Below are positions 1-11,221 of a DNA stretch of 64,000 nucleotides, piece after piece. This stretch comes from Eremomyces bilateralis CBS 781.70 (Eukaryota; Ascomycota; Dothideomycetes; Eremomycetales; Eremomycetaceae), in assembly GCF_010015585.1 (NCBI RefSeq), contig NW_022985086.1, positions 55,118 to 119,117 on the forward strand. The letters are read 5' to 3'. The notes below the pieces were generated by a model that searched no databases, was not told the DNA's origin, and was given only the letters and a program-made list of their open reading frames with translations. A program made the position numbers and the translations under genes. How positions within the stretch are numbered: position 1 is the first letter of the stretch; the number at the start of each line of letters is the position of its first letter.

Positions 1-126
1 GTTCAGCCCAATCTGAACGAACGATTTGTTCAGATTGACCAGATTGTTGCGGCTCAGGAGGCAGCTAGGGAGAGGGAACAAAAGGCTGCAAAACGCCTTC
101 AAATTAACCCGGAGGAAACGTCTTGA
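1..126 (+). mobile_element. C-terminal end of a possible pogo/Fot1-type transposase (cut by window edge)
   Basis: An open frame enters from the left edge and stops with TGA at 124-126. The 41 residues visible (beginning VQPNLNERFVQIDQIVAAQ) are charged and helical. The pattern 'LNERF..I..I..AQ' resembles the C-terminal tail that follows the DDE domain in fungal pogo/Fot1-like transposases. No catalytic residues lie inside the window, and no matching terminal inverted repeat is visible, so this is recognition from a short tail only. It could equally be the end of an unrelated host protein. Confidence 0.35.
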
Positions 127-567
127 TAATTGCAGAAGGCAATGTTTAAGCCACTCTATCCACAATTTCAATTACAGCTATAGAAAAATACCTCCCAATT
201 TGGACCCGCGTTCGGTCTTGGGAGGAGGCCGAGCCATTATCTCCGACATCTCCCCTTTTGACTTCCACGCAGTCTCCGAAAAGGTTTACTAATAGTAGGC
301 GTAATTAGCCGCATATTCATCGTTGCACCGAAGTCCGACTTCGGGTTTATCGGCTTTTACGTTCGTCGTTATACTGAATGCAACGTTTTAACGGAGGATC
401 GCTCGAGCTTAAACGCGCTAGTAGTCCAGGGTGTGAGGTATGGGTGAAGTATATGATGGCAAGCAAGACGTTCAGTCTGTATCTCTTCTCATTTAAAGAA
501 TTCTGCCCTGTTTCTTCTCGAAGTCCGTCTGTAAACAAATATCTATACCTTTGATCATTCTTCCGCA
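127..567. other. Intergenic, no gene seen
   Basis: Moderately AT-rich sequence between the left-edge reading frame and the NmrA-like gene. It probably holds the 3' end of the left element and the promoter of the next gene. I see no coding pattern or clear repeat. Confidence 0.5.
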
Positions 568-1702
568 ATGGCAGCTTCAAACCGCATCAGAAACGTTGCC
601 ATCGTTGGTGTGAGTGACATTACTATCCACATCTTCCACCACAACCAATAAGTTAACGAGCGTAGGCGGGTGGCCACGTCGGTACCTTCATCTCTGAAGC
701 ACTAGTTAAGACCGGAAAGCACATTGTCACGGGCATCACCCGCACTGGCAGCCAGAGCCGGCTTCCGGCAGGAGTGATTTCAAAAACAGTCGACTACAAT
801 AAGCCGGAGACCATCGTGGACGCACTCCGAGGCCAAGATCTGCTTATCATAACCCTCGCTGTCCAGGTCCCGAAAGAGACATGCTTGCAACTCATCAATG
901 CCGCTGGTGATGCCGGTGTAAAATGGATCCTCCCGAACGAATGGGGATTAGACAACACCCATAAGGAGTTGGTCAAAGATGTACCTGTTTTCGAGGCAAA
1001 GGGTGAGCGCTCCTACTATAAATCCCCCATATATGCACTGACGACTGATCATTGGACTATAGATGTCAATCGTAAGGCTATAAAAGACCTGGGGAAAAGT
1101 TCATACATCGCAGTGGCGACTGGCGTTTGGTACGAGTGGAGCTTGGCCATTCCTTCGGCATTTGCATTCGACATTGTTAATCGATCCGTCACGCTCATCG
1201 ATGAAGGAGAGGCCAAGATCTCGACCTCCACGTGGCCACAGGTACGCGTGCAATCGTCGGCTACTTGTCTTAGAAAACGATTAACATCAAACAGGTTGGC
1301 CGGACAGTCGCTGCTCTTCTCAGTCTGCCCATCAAGCCCGAAGGCTCGAATCCAGAAGCCTGCCTTGAGCACTTTAAGAACACTGCCATCTGCGCCGACT
1401 CCTTCTACATCAATCAGAAAGATATGCTGGAATCTGTGCTCCGCGTCACGGGTACCAAGCGAGAGGACTGGACAATCACAAAAGAGGTGTCGCAGGAGCG
1501 GTACGCTACTGCTGTCAGAGAGATGGAAGGAGGCGATTGGAATGGCTTTGCCAAGATGATGTATACCCGAATCTTCTATCCCGATGATGCTGGCGTGTTT
1601 GACAAAGACACGGTGAACAGCTTGCTGGGACTGCCAAAGGAAGACCTCGATGAAGCTACGAAGGCTGGGATCGAGCGTTCCAAGACTTTTACCTATCCTT
1701 AG
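568..1702 (+). CDS. NmrA-like / isoflavone-reductase family NAD(P)-binding protein
   Basis: Predicted 321-residue NmrA-like (atypical short-chain dehydrogenase) protein. Such proteins bind NAD(P) through an N-terminal Rossmann fold and act as aromatic-compound reductases or redox-sensing regulators. Exons: 568-609, 666-1002, 1063-1241, 1295-1702. Joining exons 1 and 2 creates the nucleotide-binding segment NVAIVGAGGHVGTF (GxGGxxG) at residues 8-21. Further features are the LIITLAVQ strand, 'WILPNEWG' after the fourth strand, and a C-terminal NmrA-type substrate lobe. No catalytic YxxxK typical of classical SDRs stands out, as usual for this family. Intron 2 is 60 bases with no in-frame stop, so an unspliced message would still read through. 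The ATG at 568 lies just before the first strand, which is normal. Family is confident; substrate unknown. Confidence 0.85.
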
Positions 1703-2763
1703 TGAATTGTAGGAGCGGCGATGTTTCTTTCAGCCAGAGAAAATGTAATTTGGAATATATTCCCTATCTTCGAATACAAACAACTCCAAAGACATTGCTA
1801 CATGGATGCTTTACACCCTGCCACATGATGCCTTGGCCTTGAATCCCGTATCGCACACTGAGGTACACCGTCTACGCCGCATGAAGTGAGTAGACACGCC
1901 ACTGGACTCAATGCGATTTGAAACGAGGAGGGGCTAGTTTCCAATTTATATCTTGCAAACACCGTGTTACTACCGAACATTGTTCCCTGTTCCTGATCGC
2001 TGGTAAGACTGACGATCTTGAAACCGCGACGACAAGGATCTGATACGGGGCCTGTGATGGACGGCCATCTCGGCGAATGCTTGTACGTTGCCATTAGTAA
2101 TAATTATACCTCCATAGTATACAGCCAGTTCTTTCCACGGTTCGCTTCAATTGACTAAGGAGTCAAGCTATAACTTTTTATTTTATCATACGTCATGAAT
2201 TGTTGATCCTGAGTAGAGTAGGAACTAGTTACTAGGATAGACAGCAGAGGAGAGATTGCATGTGATAGCAACCCTAGTTGATTGAGGGACGTTGGTCATT
2301 GGTGGAGACATCACTTCAAGCCACAGTTCGACCCCTGGGGTCCGGGGGGTCGCGGGGGTGCTCGAGGATGGACAGTTCCATGTGGCGCAGTAACGACTCA
2401 GGGGCCACTTCACACTGTACCTCTCCACCCCCAGGCCCAACAAAGCCAATCCTCGGTTCCTCATCTGTTCCCTAATCCTCACAGACGCCATCATTGACTT
2501 GCAATTTATTTAAATTAATCTAACTTCCCCTCGCCCTTCCATCCCGACTGCAAATCGTTGCGGAGAGCCTGGAACCACGAACTCCTGTTCACACTCCTTT
2601 CCTCGCGCTTTTTGAATATGAATGTTTCGACCTTGCGATCCTGTTGGTAGTCTCTTAGGAATCCGACCGTCCTTCGTGGCCTCTCTTCGAGCATCTTCTC
2701 GCGCGCAGCGCATGGTCAGATAAACTCTATGTCCCAGAATCCCTCCTTCGATCTTGTCTGAAC
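1703..2763. other. Intergenic, no gene seen
   Basis: About 1 kb separating the NmrA-like gene and the GT8 gene. It includes a G-rich patch near 2330-2365 and AT-rich stretches near 2160-2190 and 2500-2520. Short frames exist on both strands but none looks coding. It most likely holds the 3' region of the first gene and the promoter of the second. Confidence 0.5.
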
Positions 2764-3882
2764 ATGTCGTTCCCTGTCCCCAGGGCATTATCCGCTCGCT
2801 CGCGTTTAATCTGTATCCTAAGCTTTTTCTTCCTCGTCCTCCTGGTCGTTCTCCACCAATCCGCACCATATCACGGCTACACGATCATCCAGAAGCCAGT
2901 GCCAGCGCCTGCTCCATCGCCAACGGCGGGCGAAGAATTCATCGAGACGAAGTTCATGTTCCAGGAGGATCTGGCCACGCTTCGCCAACCCAACTTCGAC
3001 CTGAAGGAATACACCAAATATAAACCGCATAACTATGTGCCGGACACGCAGCAGCAAACCTTCGCCACCTTCCTTTGCACCCCGAACGCGTCCATCTACG
3101 ATCCCTACTTCGCCGCCACCCTGAACCTCGTCTACCGCAACCTCTGGTCCCCTTCTATCGCTTCTAAATCCCGCCCCTTCACCGTCTTCGTCGCCCCGTT
3201 CATTACTCAAGAACAGCGCGACATCCTCGCCGGCGCAGGCGCTGTCATCCAAGAACTCGGACTCCTCCCATGGGAACCTCACATCCCCGGCGTCTGGGGC
3301 CGCTGGCGCGACCAGTTCTCCAAACTTCATTTCTTCAACCAGACGCAGTACTCCACCATCGCATACATGGACTCCGATGCCTTCCCTCTCGAGAACATCG
3401 ACTCCGTCTTCGACGAGATCATAGAGCAGAAATGTGACCCGGCGAAGCTCAACGCCGACGACCTGAAAGAGAAGGACGAGCTCTGCGACTACACGTTCAT
3501 GGGCGTCATGAATATGGGCGGGGGGATCAACGGCGGCTTCGTCGTCGTGCGCCCCAACCCCGCCATGCATCGGCGTTTGATCCGGAACTACGTCAAGGTG
3601 GATGAGTACGACAACACGGCCGCGGAGCAGTCGTTTTTCAAGTGGATGTTCGCCGAGGACGGGGCGTTCCCCGTGGCGTTTCTCCCGCGCAAGTTCAACG
3701 GGTACTTCCCGACCGAGGACGACAAGGGGCAGATCATGGTGGTGCATGAGAAGCTGTGGGCGTTCTCGGATTTGCCGTCGTGGCTGATGGGAGTGTGGGA
3801 TAAGGGGTGGGAGGAGATGGTGGATTACTTTAATAGCCCCGCGTTTAAGGAGGCGCGGGAGAAGGATGGCGCGGTGAGTTAG
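2764..3882 (+). CDS. Type II membrane glycosyltransferase, GT8 family (Gnt1/glycogenin-like)
   Basis: Intronless 372-residue protein. A short cytoplasmic end is followed by one hydrophobic segment at residues 16-33 (LICILSFFFLVLLVVLHQ), then a proline-rich stem and a lumenal catalytic domain, the layout of a Golgi type II glycosyltransferase. The GT8 metal/nucleotide-sugar motif DxD appears as YMDSDAFPLENIDSVFD around residue 201, and the acceptor-side motif NGGFVVVRPN follows near residue 258. This arrangement matches fungal GT8 enzymes related to glycogenin and the yeast N-acetylglucosaminyltransferase Gnt1. Likely role: adding a sugar to glycans in the Golgi. Donor and acceptor cannot be read from sequence. 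Family good; exact reaction inferred. Confidence 0.85.
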   Translation: MSFPVPRALSARSRLICILSFFFLVLLVVLHQSAPYHGYTIIQKPVPAPAPSPTAGEEFIETKFMFQEDLATLRQPNFDLKEYTKYKPHNYVPDTQQQTFATFLCTPNASIYDPYFAATLNLVYRNLWSPSIASKSRPFTVFVAPFITQEQRDILAGAGAVIQELGLLPWEPHIPGVWGRWRDQFSKLHFFNQTQYSTIAYMDSDAFPLENIDSVFDEIIEQKCDPAKLNADDLKEKDELCDYTFMGVMNMGGGINGGFVVVRPNPAMHRRLIRNYVKVDEYDNTAAEQSFFKWMFAEDGAFPVAFLPRKFNGYFPTEDDKGQIMVVHEKLWAFSDLPSWLMGVWDKGWEEMVDYFNSPAFKEAREKDGAVS

Positions 3883-4180
3883 GGGCGGGGCTGGAAGGGT
3901 TCATTCTAGATATGAGACATGTATATGTTTGATGCTGTTCTGTGTATAGTAGCTTTCTTGTATCTAATTGCCACAAAATATATCCGGACTGTACACACGT
4001 GACTAAACCATTAATTACTTGCGCTTCTTTGGTCTTGAATCCGTAACTAATTCGAATATCACCCATCTGATCACAACACCTTCCCCAATTCCGGGTATAA
4101 TTTCCGCTCCTTCCTTATTGCTTTAATAAGTCATGGCCCTTTCCCATTAACCCATCCCCATCCCCATCCCCCAATGGCAA

Positions 4181-5331
4181 ATGCCCCGTCTTCGCCCCCC
4201 CCTCCTCCGCTCCGCCCACGCCACCCACCCCATGCTTCCCTCCCTCCTTCGCACCTGCCGTGATCTGCCGTCCGCCATCAACGAATTCCGCTGGCTTACC
4301 GAACACGCAGAAAGCAAAGTGCTGCGATCGAACTGCGGTGAGCGACGCGCGAGGGAAGAGCGAGATGGCTTGCTGGAGGGGCTGTGCCGAAAGAGAAGGA
4401 GGGGCGTGCCGTTGCAGTATTTGTTAGGGACGGAATATTTCGGGGATTTGGAGCTGAGGTGTCGGGAGGGGGTGTTGATTCCACGGTAGGTATTTGGCGT
4501 CTCATGAATGAATGAAGTGTTGCTTTGCTAATGAGGAACAGACCTGAGACGGCCACCATTGTCTCCCACTTGATCAGCATATTGAAATCCCGTGGTCTAA
4601 AGCAAGAATTCGGTAGTACCTTACGAGTCCTGGATCTCTGTACTGGTTCCGGATGCATTCCCTTGCTATTCGAGCATGAACTCCGCGCCGCTGCTAAATC
4701 CGCGGACGTCCAACTGCAGGTCCTGGGCGTCGATATCTCCCCGCATGCCATTTCCCTTGCGAAGAAAAACCTAGACCACGTCCGGGGTATCAAGTCCAGC
4801 AGGGAAAATCCAGATCCTTCAACCCACTCCCCTGTGGTATTTGAGAGGGCAGATATAATGCGCGACGCGGACATCCTCTCTAAACAGCGCGCATGGGACA
4901 TCATCATCTCCAACCCCCCCTACATCTCCCGCGCCGACTACACCTTCAAACTCGACCGATCTGTCCGTCACTTCGAGCCGCGCCTTGCTCTCGTCCCCTC
5001 ATTGACTACGAAGCCCATCTCTAATTCCTGGCTTCAGGAACTGGTCGCCAGCATCCCCTCCTCCGCGCTTGATGGCCTCGAGCCGGAGGATGCGTTCTAC
5101 CCTCGTATCGCGCATATTGCGCGGATCTCTGGTGCGAAGGCGTTGTTGGTGGAGGTGGGGGATATGGCGCAGGCGAGGAGGGTAGCGGGGATGTGTAGAG
5201 GGCAGGGATTGGGGAGGGTGGAGGTATGGAAGGATGAGTTGCGTCATGATGGAGGTGCGGTGGATGATGGGAGCGGGATAGTTGTTCGTGGGAGTGGTGA
5301 GGGGAGGGCGGTGTTTTGCAGTAGATTTTAG
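4181..5331 (+). CDS. MTQ1: Mitochondrial N5-glutamine methyltransferase of peptide release factors (PrmC/HemK/Mtq1-type)
   Basis: Two exons, 4181-4485 and 4542-5331, give 364 residues. The splice joins LIPR to PETAT, restoring the family's 'IPRPETE'-like linker between the N-terminal helical release-factor-binding domain and the methyltransferase core. The core has the AdoMet-binding loop VLDLCTGSGCIPLLF, the acidic strand end VLGVDIS, and the diagnostic glutamine-binding motif SNPPYIS. The basic, Arg-rich N terminus (residues 1-25) looks like a mitochondrial presequence. The family methylates the glutamine of the GGQ motif in class 1 release factors; the presequence points to the mitochondrial enzyme (yeast Mtq1) rather than cytosolic Mtq2. 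The intron has a good branch site (TGCTAAT). Confidence 0.85.
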
Positions 5332-5614
5332 GGGGCTGCTCGTGAAGAGTGTGGGAGTCGGGGAGATGGTGCGGTGCGGCCCTGAGAATCAGGGTCCTTC
5401 CATTCTACTGGTTGCGGCATAACATGCTGAGTCTATGACACATGACGCTGTCCCTTACACCCGGACCCGTTTCCTCTCACCACTGCGACCCCTCGGCCTT
5501 CCGGGTTCGTCCCCGAGCATTAAGGTGATGCCATGACGACCATTGATTCAGGAGGAACCCATTCTGACCAAGAGATATTGGCTAGTCCAAGCTCACAAAG
5601 CTAGACACTCGCCC

Positions 5615-6933
5615 CTACCCTCCAGATGCCTCACGGTAAATCGAAATGCTTTTCGCTGCCCCCGCCACCGCGAACATCTCGCTCTTCCCACTCTTCGGCA
5701 GCCACCTCGTGCTCCAGATCGTCTTATCCGATTCGGCATGCGTCGCCACGCAGGCTCTCGTGGGGACAGACCAGACTTTCGACTTTCCATCAAACGCGCT
5801 GTCGCGCAGTCAGCTTCGTCAATGTTCCCAACTGGGTGGAGAGCTGAACGGGCTTACCCGCTTAAGAGGTACTCCCCAGTAGCATTCCATGATAATGATG
5901 TTATCCATGCGCTGTGGCCAGATAGGATCGCTACCTGTTCGCCTGAAACTACGTCGTAGAGACCGATGATCTTGCTGTCGCCTGCTGCTGCGAGGAGTTT
6001 TCCGCCGGGCGAGAAGGCGACGGCGCGGACGGGTTTGATGAGTCCTGATTACAGTCAGCTGGATGTGAACCATATTTTGGGGAAAACCCGCGAGCACATA
6101 GCAGCTTACCTTGCAATGAGTGTGCCATTCGAGAGGACTCATTGTTGAAGATATAGACTCCACCATTCTCATGACCTGATGCGGTCCATTTACCGTCGCT
6201 TGACTGGGCGATAGGATAAGCCATCATCTAAAGCGAAATCTATCCATGAATAGAAGATCTGAGAACTTACAAGATCGACGCTCATGCCAAAGCTTCCTTT
6301 CGTCTCGTATTCCCGCTCTTTATCAGCCTCCTCATCAACACTCCACACGTTGATCGACCCATTATATGAGCTACTCGCAAGAAACTTGCCATCTTCACTC
6401 AACGCAATCGCCCAGATTTCTCCCGCCTTCGCCTTGCCTAGATGATCCGATTAGCTTCCCATAGCTCTTATCATAATGCTCCTCAACCAGTGATCAGAAA
6501 CTCACCAGAGACCGCCCTCAGCTTCGTCCACTGCCCATCCTCCTGGAGCTCCCACACAATCACTTCGCCTCCGAACCCGGCGCTTGCGGCTCTTCGTCCG
6601 TTGGCGGACGTGCAGAGATGATGGCAGCCGAGCTTGTGCACGCCATTGAGCGTTTGCACGAGGGGGAACTCGCCGGCGTTGGCGTTGGCGGTGACGGCGT
6701 GGACTTGGATGCTAGATGAGCCAGATGCGGAGAGGATATGTCCTGCGGTGGTGGCAAGAGCGAAGATATCCGTTGGATGAGCTGGTCGATGGTTAACTGC
6801 CGCCTAGGGTGATATGATATGAACGGTGTGCAACTTGCCATTGTCGATTGTGTGAGTCGTTAGATATTGTTTCGACTAGATGAAATGTTAGAACTTTGTT
6901 CTTAATCAAATTGAAGATGTCTGTCAGTACCAT
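5615..6933 (-). CDS. SKI8: Ski complex WD40 subunit Ski8
   Basis: WD40 propeller of 323 residues. Ski8 joins Ski2 and Ski3 to feed mRNA to the cytoplasmic exosome; yeast Ski8 also serves in meiotic recombination. Exons on the minus strand: 6931-6933, 6839-6875, 6781 down to 6506, 6437-6271, 6227-6110, 6044-5858, 5798-5615. Recognisable stretches are the N terminus MSKQYLTTHTIDNAHPTDIF, repeated blades (LSEDGKFLASSSYNGSINVW; SPGGKLLAAAGDSKIIGLYD), and the family-specific ending 'TIWSTRWLP ... KSISIYREASGG'. Two oddities: the first exon holds only the ATG, and the second intron begins with GC (gcaagt) and ends CAG. Both are needed to keep the conserved frame. It converges on the methyltransferase gene 283 bases away. 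Confidence 0.93.
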
Positions 6934-7419
6934 CTTGGAAGCGTAGCAGCGTTCCCAAGCTCTTTAGCAGCCCAATATCACAATGAATTGAAGTTGTCAG
7001 GATGTCTCCTGTTCTCTTCCCGCGAGCGTTGTTAATAGCTCAGGTTAAACTCAAGACTCATAAGTCCGTAGCTGCGTAATTCGTCACTTTTCATCCATAT
7101 AATTTTATTATTATTGAGATTTTAACTTACTTTTTGTTGACATGCTTCAGACCATTATGGTTGTCGTCATGAATTTCGGAGCCATGTATTGATGCCTTGT
7201 AGACTGAGGCACCATCCAGGCTGGCAGATCGGTTGCGCACACGTGATCGTTCGATGGTGGGCAGATGGTGGCCTTACCGCCTCGTGGCCTTGCAGTGGCC
7301 CCAGCCCCTGTGAGTCTCCACGACCTGCATAAGCCATAATCTCCCCCCATCCCACTCCTCTAAACATCCGTCCATCATTTCCTCTGTGCCATTGATCGTT
7401 CGTTTAGGCATAAGACACC
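6934..7419. promoter_or_regulatory. Shared divergent promoter region of SKI8 and the sphingolipid desaturase
   Basis: This 486-base gap lies between two divergent start codons, so it must contain both promoters. It holds an AT-rich run near 7095-7140 and a pyrimidine-rich stretch just before the desaturase ATG. No specific binding site is claimed. Confidence 0.5.
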
Positions 7420-8642
7420 ATGTCTGTATCTACAGTCGCTACTGCAACGGTAGCAAAGCCAAGGACGAGGAAATCACGACCGATTCTTGAGTCGCCACCA
7501 GACGATACCATCCGACGGGAGCCTGGAAAGGAAGACTTCTTTTGGACATATACAGAAGAACCGCACATGACGAGAAGACGGGCTATAATCAAAGCTCATC
7601 CAGAGGTCAGATACCATTGTTTTGGAATTTAACTCTGATACTGACCCTTCTGCAGGTCACCAAGCTCTGCGGGCCAGAGCCACTCACCAAATACGTCGTA
7701 CTTTTTGTCGTATCCCTCCAGATCCTCTGCGCTTATCTCCTCCGAGCGACCCCCTTCCTCTCCTGGCCCTTCTTCCTCACCGCCTACCTCGTCGGCGCTA
7801 CCGCCAACCAGAACCTCTTCCTCGCCATCCACGAAATATCCCACAATCTCGCCTTCCGCTCCCCGCTCGCCAACCGCCTCCTCGCCATCTTTGCCAACCT
7901 CCCGATCGGTATCCCGTATAGCGCATCGTTCCGTCCTTACCACCTCACGCACCACAAGTCGCTGGGCGTCGACGGCGTCGATGTTGATCTTCCCACCGCG
8001 TTCGAGGCGATCTTCCTGGACTCGGTGCTCGGAAAAGCGTTCTTCTGTACCTGCCAGATCCTCTTCTATGCGCTCCGGCCGATGTTCATCTATCAGCTAC
8101 CGTTCACGAAGATCCATGCTCTGAATATTTTGGTACAGGTGGTATTTGACTACATCCTCGTGCGGACTTGTGGAGCCCGCGCGCTAGCATACCTGATTCT
8201 CAGCTCCTTCCTCGCGGGGAGCCTACACCCGTGCGCTGGACACTTCATTGCGGAGCACTACGTCTTCAAACGCCTCTCAAATCCCGCACCCGGATCTGCA
8301 GCGGCAGACGCGCCGGTGCCAGAGACGTACTCCTATTACGGCGTGCTAAACTTCCTCACGTACAACGTCGGGCTCCACAACGAGCACCACGACTTCCCCG
8401 CCGTCCCATGGACGCGTCTCCCCAAGCTATACGAGATGGCGAAGGAGTTCTACGTGGACTTGCCGCAACATAAGAGCTGGACTTACGTGCTGTGGCAGTT
8501 CGTCTTAGATAAGGAGGTGGGGATGTGGTGTCGGGTGAAGAGGGCGGAGGGTGGCCGGAAGGTGGGTGGTGGTGGGTCGTGGAGGGAGGATGAATTGGGG
8601 GCGAACGAGACGAAGGGGGGACACATTCCGGGTGTGAAATAA
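7420..8642 (+). CDS. Sphingolipid delta(4)-desaturase (dihydroceramide desaturase)
   Basis: Two exons, 7420-7605 and 7656-8642, give 390 residues. The enzyme puts the 4,5-trans double bond into dihydroceramide in the ER membrane, a step on the way to fungal glucosylceramide. The N-terminal segment EDFFWTYTEEPHMTRRRAII is the Lipid_DES motif typical of the DES1 family. Three histidine boxes for the di-iron centre are present: HEISHN, HLTHHK and NEHHDFP. Between them lie hydrophobic segments (for example YVVLFVVSLQILCAYLL) and the DES motif GIPYSASFRPYHLTHHKSLG. The C-terminal 40 residues are Gly/Lys-rich and not conserved. Neighbour SKI8 diverges from it and is functionally unrelated. Confidence 0.95.
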
Positions 8643-8860
8643 CGGGTTATGTGGCCTTGGGTTGGCGTATCTCAATGACGAGTCGGGATGTCATTTGGAG
8701 GAATGGGATTTATGTAGATCACTTGGGCAGGCGTTGGTTGGATTTTCCACCGTTGTAAATAGGTCGCAGGTGGACATCAAAATCAAATTCCATCTCATGG
8801 ACGCATACATTGCAATTTTGGTCAGCTTTCTACCATCACGGCCTGAACCTTGCGGGCTTT
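8643..8860. other. Short convergent intergenic
   Basis: A 218-base gap between the desaturase and the FAD oxidase, which converge here. It would hold both 3' ends. No gene seen. Confidence 0.5.
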
Positions 8861-11221
8861 TTAGCCGTGCGCATGATCACCGGACGTATCCTCATGGCCG
8901 TGTTCACCTGCCGCAGTGGTTGTTGGTGGCAACACGGCAGTGGTCGCAACCGGGGCGCCGTGGTCGTGTCCACCGGCCGCTGAAGTGGTCTCAACTGGGG
9001 CGCCGTGATCATGTCCTCCCGGCATCTCACCCTCTTCCTCACCATGATGACCACCCGAGCCGCCACTGAAATCCGGGATGGGGTCCGGGATGACGCCATT
9101 CGTCAAGTACTGCTGGATATACGGCATGAGCGGATTGGCGATCCCCGGGACGCTCGGTAGGCTCGCGATGCCCGTGAGGCTATCCTTGTTGGGAAGGGTG
9201 GATGGTGGAGGACGCTGGCCGATAGTGACGCGCGCGGGGCAGATGCGTTCGTCGTCATAGGAAAGGAAATCGGCACCGACGCAGGGGGAGCACCAGAGGA
9301 CGTTCTTGGGGTCGTATTTCTTCTTGAGTTGCTCGAGGCGGGCGTAGTTGGAGCCGAAGTAGGCGCGCTTCCAGTCGGGAGAATCAGGGGAGGCCTGGGA
9401 TGGTTAGCGAGTTGTTAGTAGGGACATGGTGATAGATTCTGATCACCTCATTGAGATATGCGCCAGCTGTAGGGAAGGCTGTCTTCATTGCCGAGACGTC
9501 GTAGTCATGTCGAATATCACCAGGGACAGCGTTGACGATGATATGGTAGGTCATGGTTCGCCAAGCAGGGTTCAATCCCATCGCATTCGCCGCAGGCTTC
9601 GCCTGAATATTGCCTCCTAGCAAAAACCCTCGAATGTGGTTATTCGTGATACCAGGAAGGGTGTTGTTCATAATCTTAGCCAGTTGATCCTGCGACACAG
9701 ATCTGACATGCTGCGCCGTCAGAAGCCGCGAGTCGAGGTATGTGCGGGACATAGGACGCATGGCCTTCCCTGGAACCACCTCGTCGCGTTTGGCGTGATA
9801 ACGAGGCCAAATAGATCGTTTTGCTGGGGTCTGTGGGTTCTTGATCGCCCATGGAATGATCTTCAATGGGTTCTCCATGGCTTCGGCTTGGCCGGGAGCC
9901 GAACCGTCGGAGCCATCATACCAGGACAACCACTTGGTGCCAGAGTGCTCCATGTCGTGGTTGCCTTGCTCAGCGGCATACCAGTCCTTGTACGTCTTGT
10001 AAGTGTAGTACTTGATGGGCTGGGCAGTTGCGCCGGCAAGCTCATCCATCTTGGCCTTCAGGGGTTCGAAGCCAGCCTTCATGTTTGCTTCGGTGGCGTA
10101 CTGGGCTGGGAAACTGCGAAAGGGATTTAGCGAATGATGCAGGTTCAGGAGATACGCGACTTACTGCAATACCGACTCGAATGCGTTGTGGTACACATAA
10201 AAGTAGCCTTGCGCCCCGTATTGATCGCGGACAGTCGGCCCCTGCTGCAAGAAATAGGCAACGGCATCCCACAGCTTCGGAGTCGTCGAGTTGACGAAAA
10301 AGCGGGCGACTCCTATTGGGATGGTCGGATAGACTTTGACAGTGGCGGCAGTAACGACACCGAATCTACGCAGTCGTCAGCAAATCCTCTGATTCCCGCG
10401 TCCGAAAGTGCGTACGTTGAACCACCACCCCCTCGAAGTGCCCAAAATAGCTCCGGGTTGTTGCACTCCGACACCTTCTGGAACTTGCCATCCGCAGTGA
10501 CGACCTCGAACTCCAGAATCTGGTCGACCATCATGCCGTACTCGCGAGAGAAAGGGTTGTGGCCGCCTCCCTGAGCCCAACCGCCGATAGTGCTTACACC
10601 GCCGTGTTGAGCGCCCATAGTGAATAGACCACTTTGGGAAGCCTCCTCATAGAATTTCTCATGATACATGCTCGCGGAGACACGAGCGACGGCTTGCTCG
10701 CCGGGCACTGGAGTGATCTTGTTTACAGACGCCCCAGGAGTGAGGACATCACCACATTTCCAGCTGGTGGCGAAGACCGTGTTTTCATTGAACTGGCTCA
10801 TGTCTATCCGCAGTCCAGAACGAGCGTCGGCTCTGCATGGTGTTAGTCGCTACCTAGTCACCCTATAGAGATTTCAACATTACCTTGCCATGAAATCATG
10901 ACCCTTCGTAATGACCGTCAACCGAACATTATGCTGCGCAGAAAAGTTCACTCCCGCCTGGACATCCTGCACCGTCTTCGCCTGCACCACCCAATCCGGG
11001 CCTTTGGTACCCCATTGCTTGAAAATCGCATTCGGCAACGCGGCCTTGACGGTCTCGTTCGATGGGAACCCGGCATCGGATGCCAGGAGTTTGCAGCCCG
11101 CTGGGGCATTAGATGAATTAGGCGTCAGGACTTTGTCGGGGATCGGCGGCATAGGAGCCGGATCCGCAATACATAGTCCTGCGTACAGGACGAAGGAAAG
11201 GAGCGACGTGACACCCTTCAT
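8861..11221 (-). CDS. Secreted FAD-linked oxidase (isoamyl-alcohol-oxidase / berberine-bridge-enzyme type) with His-rich tail
   Basis: Five exons on the minus strand (11221-10884, 10832-10416, 10365-10165, 10113-9447, 9394-8861) encode 718 residues. A signal peptide (MKGVTSLLSFVLYAGLCIADP) is followed by a PCMH-type FAD domain: DWVVQAKTVQDVQAG, the FAD-loop TKGHDFMARADARSG, and GGWAQGGGHNPFSREYGMMV with FEVVTADG. This pattern is close to fungal isoamyl alcohol oxidase. The BBE C-terminal motif is seen as YFGSNYARLEQLKKKYDP with NVLWCSPCVG. After that comes an unusual tail of roughly 120 residues rich in His, Gly and Thr, containing two copies of GGHDHGAPV. Such enzymes oxidise alcohols or sugars, or act in secondary metabolism; the substrate here is unknown. 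No biosynthetic cluster is visible nearby. Confidence 0.85.

Noticed and set aside
2818-3747. 309-codon open frame on the minus strand
   Set aside because: Antisense to the GT8 gene; Val/Asp/Glu-rich shadow with no family features, while the plus strand has a DxD motif and a membrane anchor.
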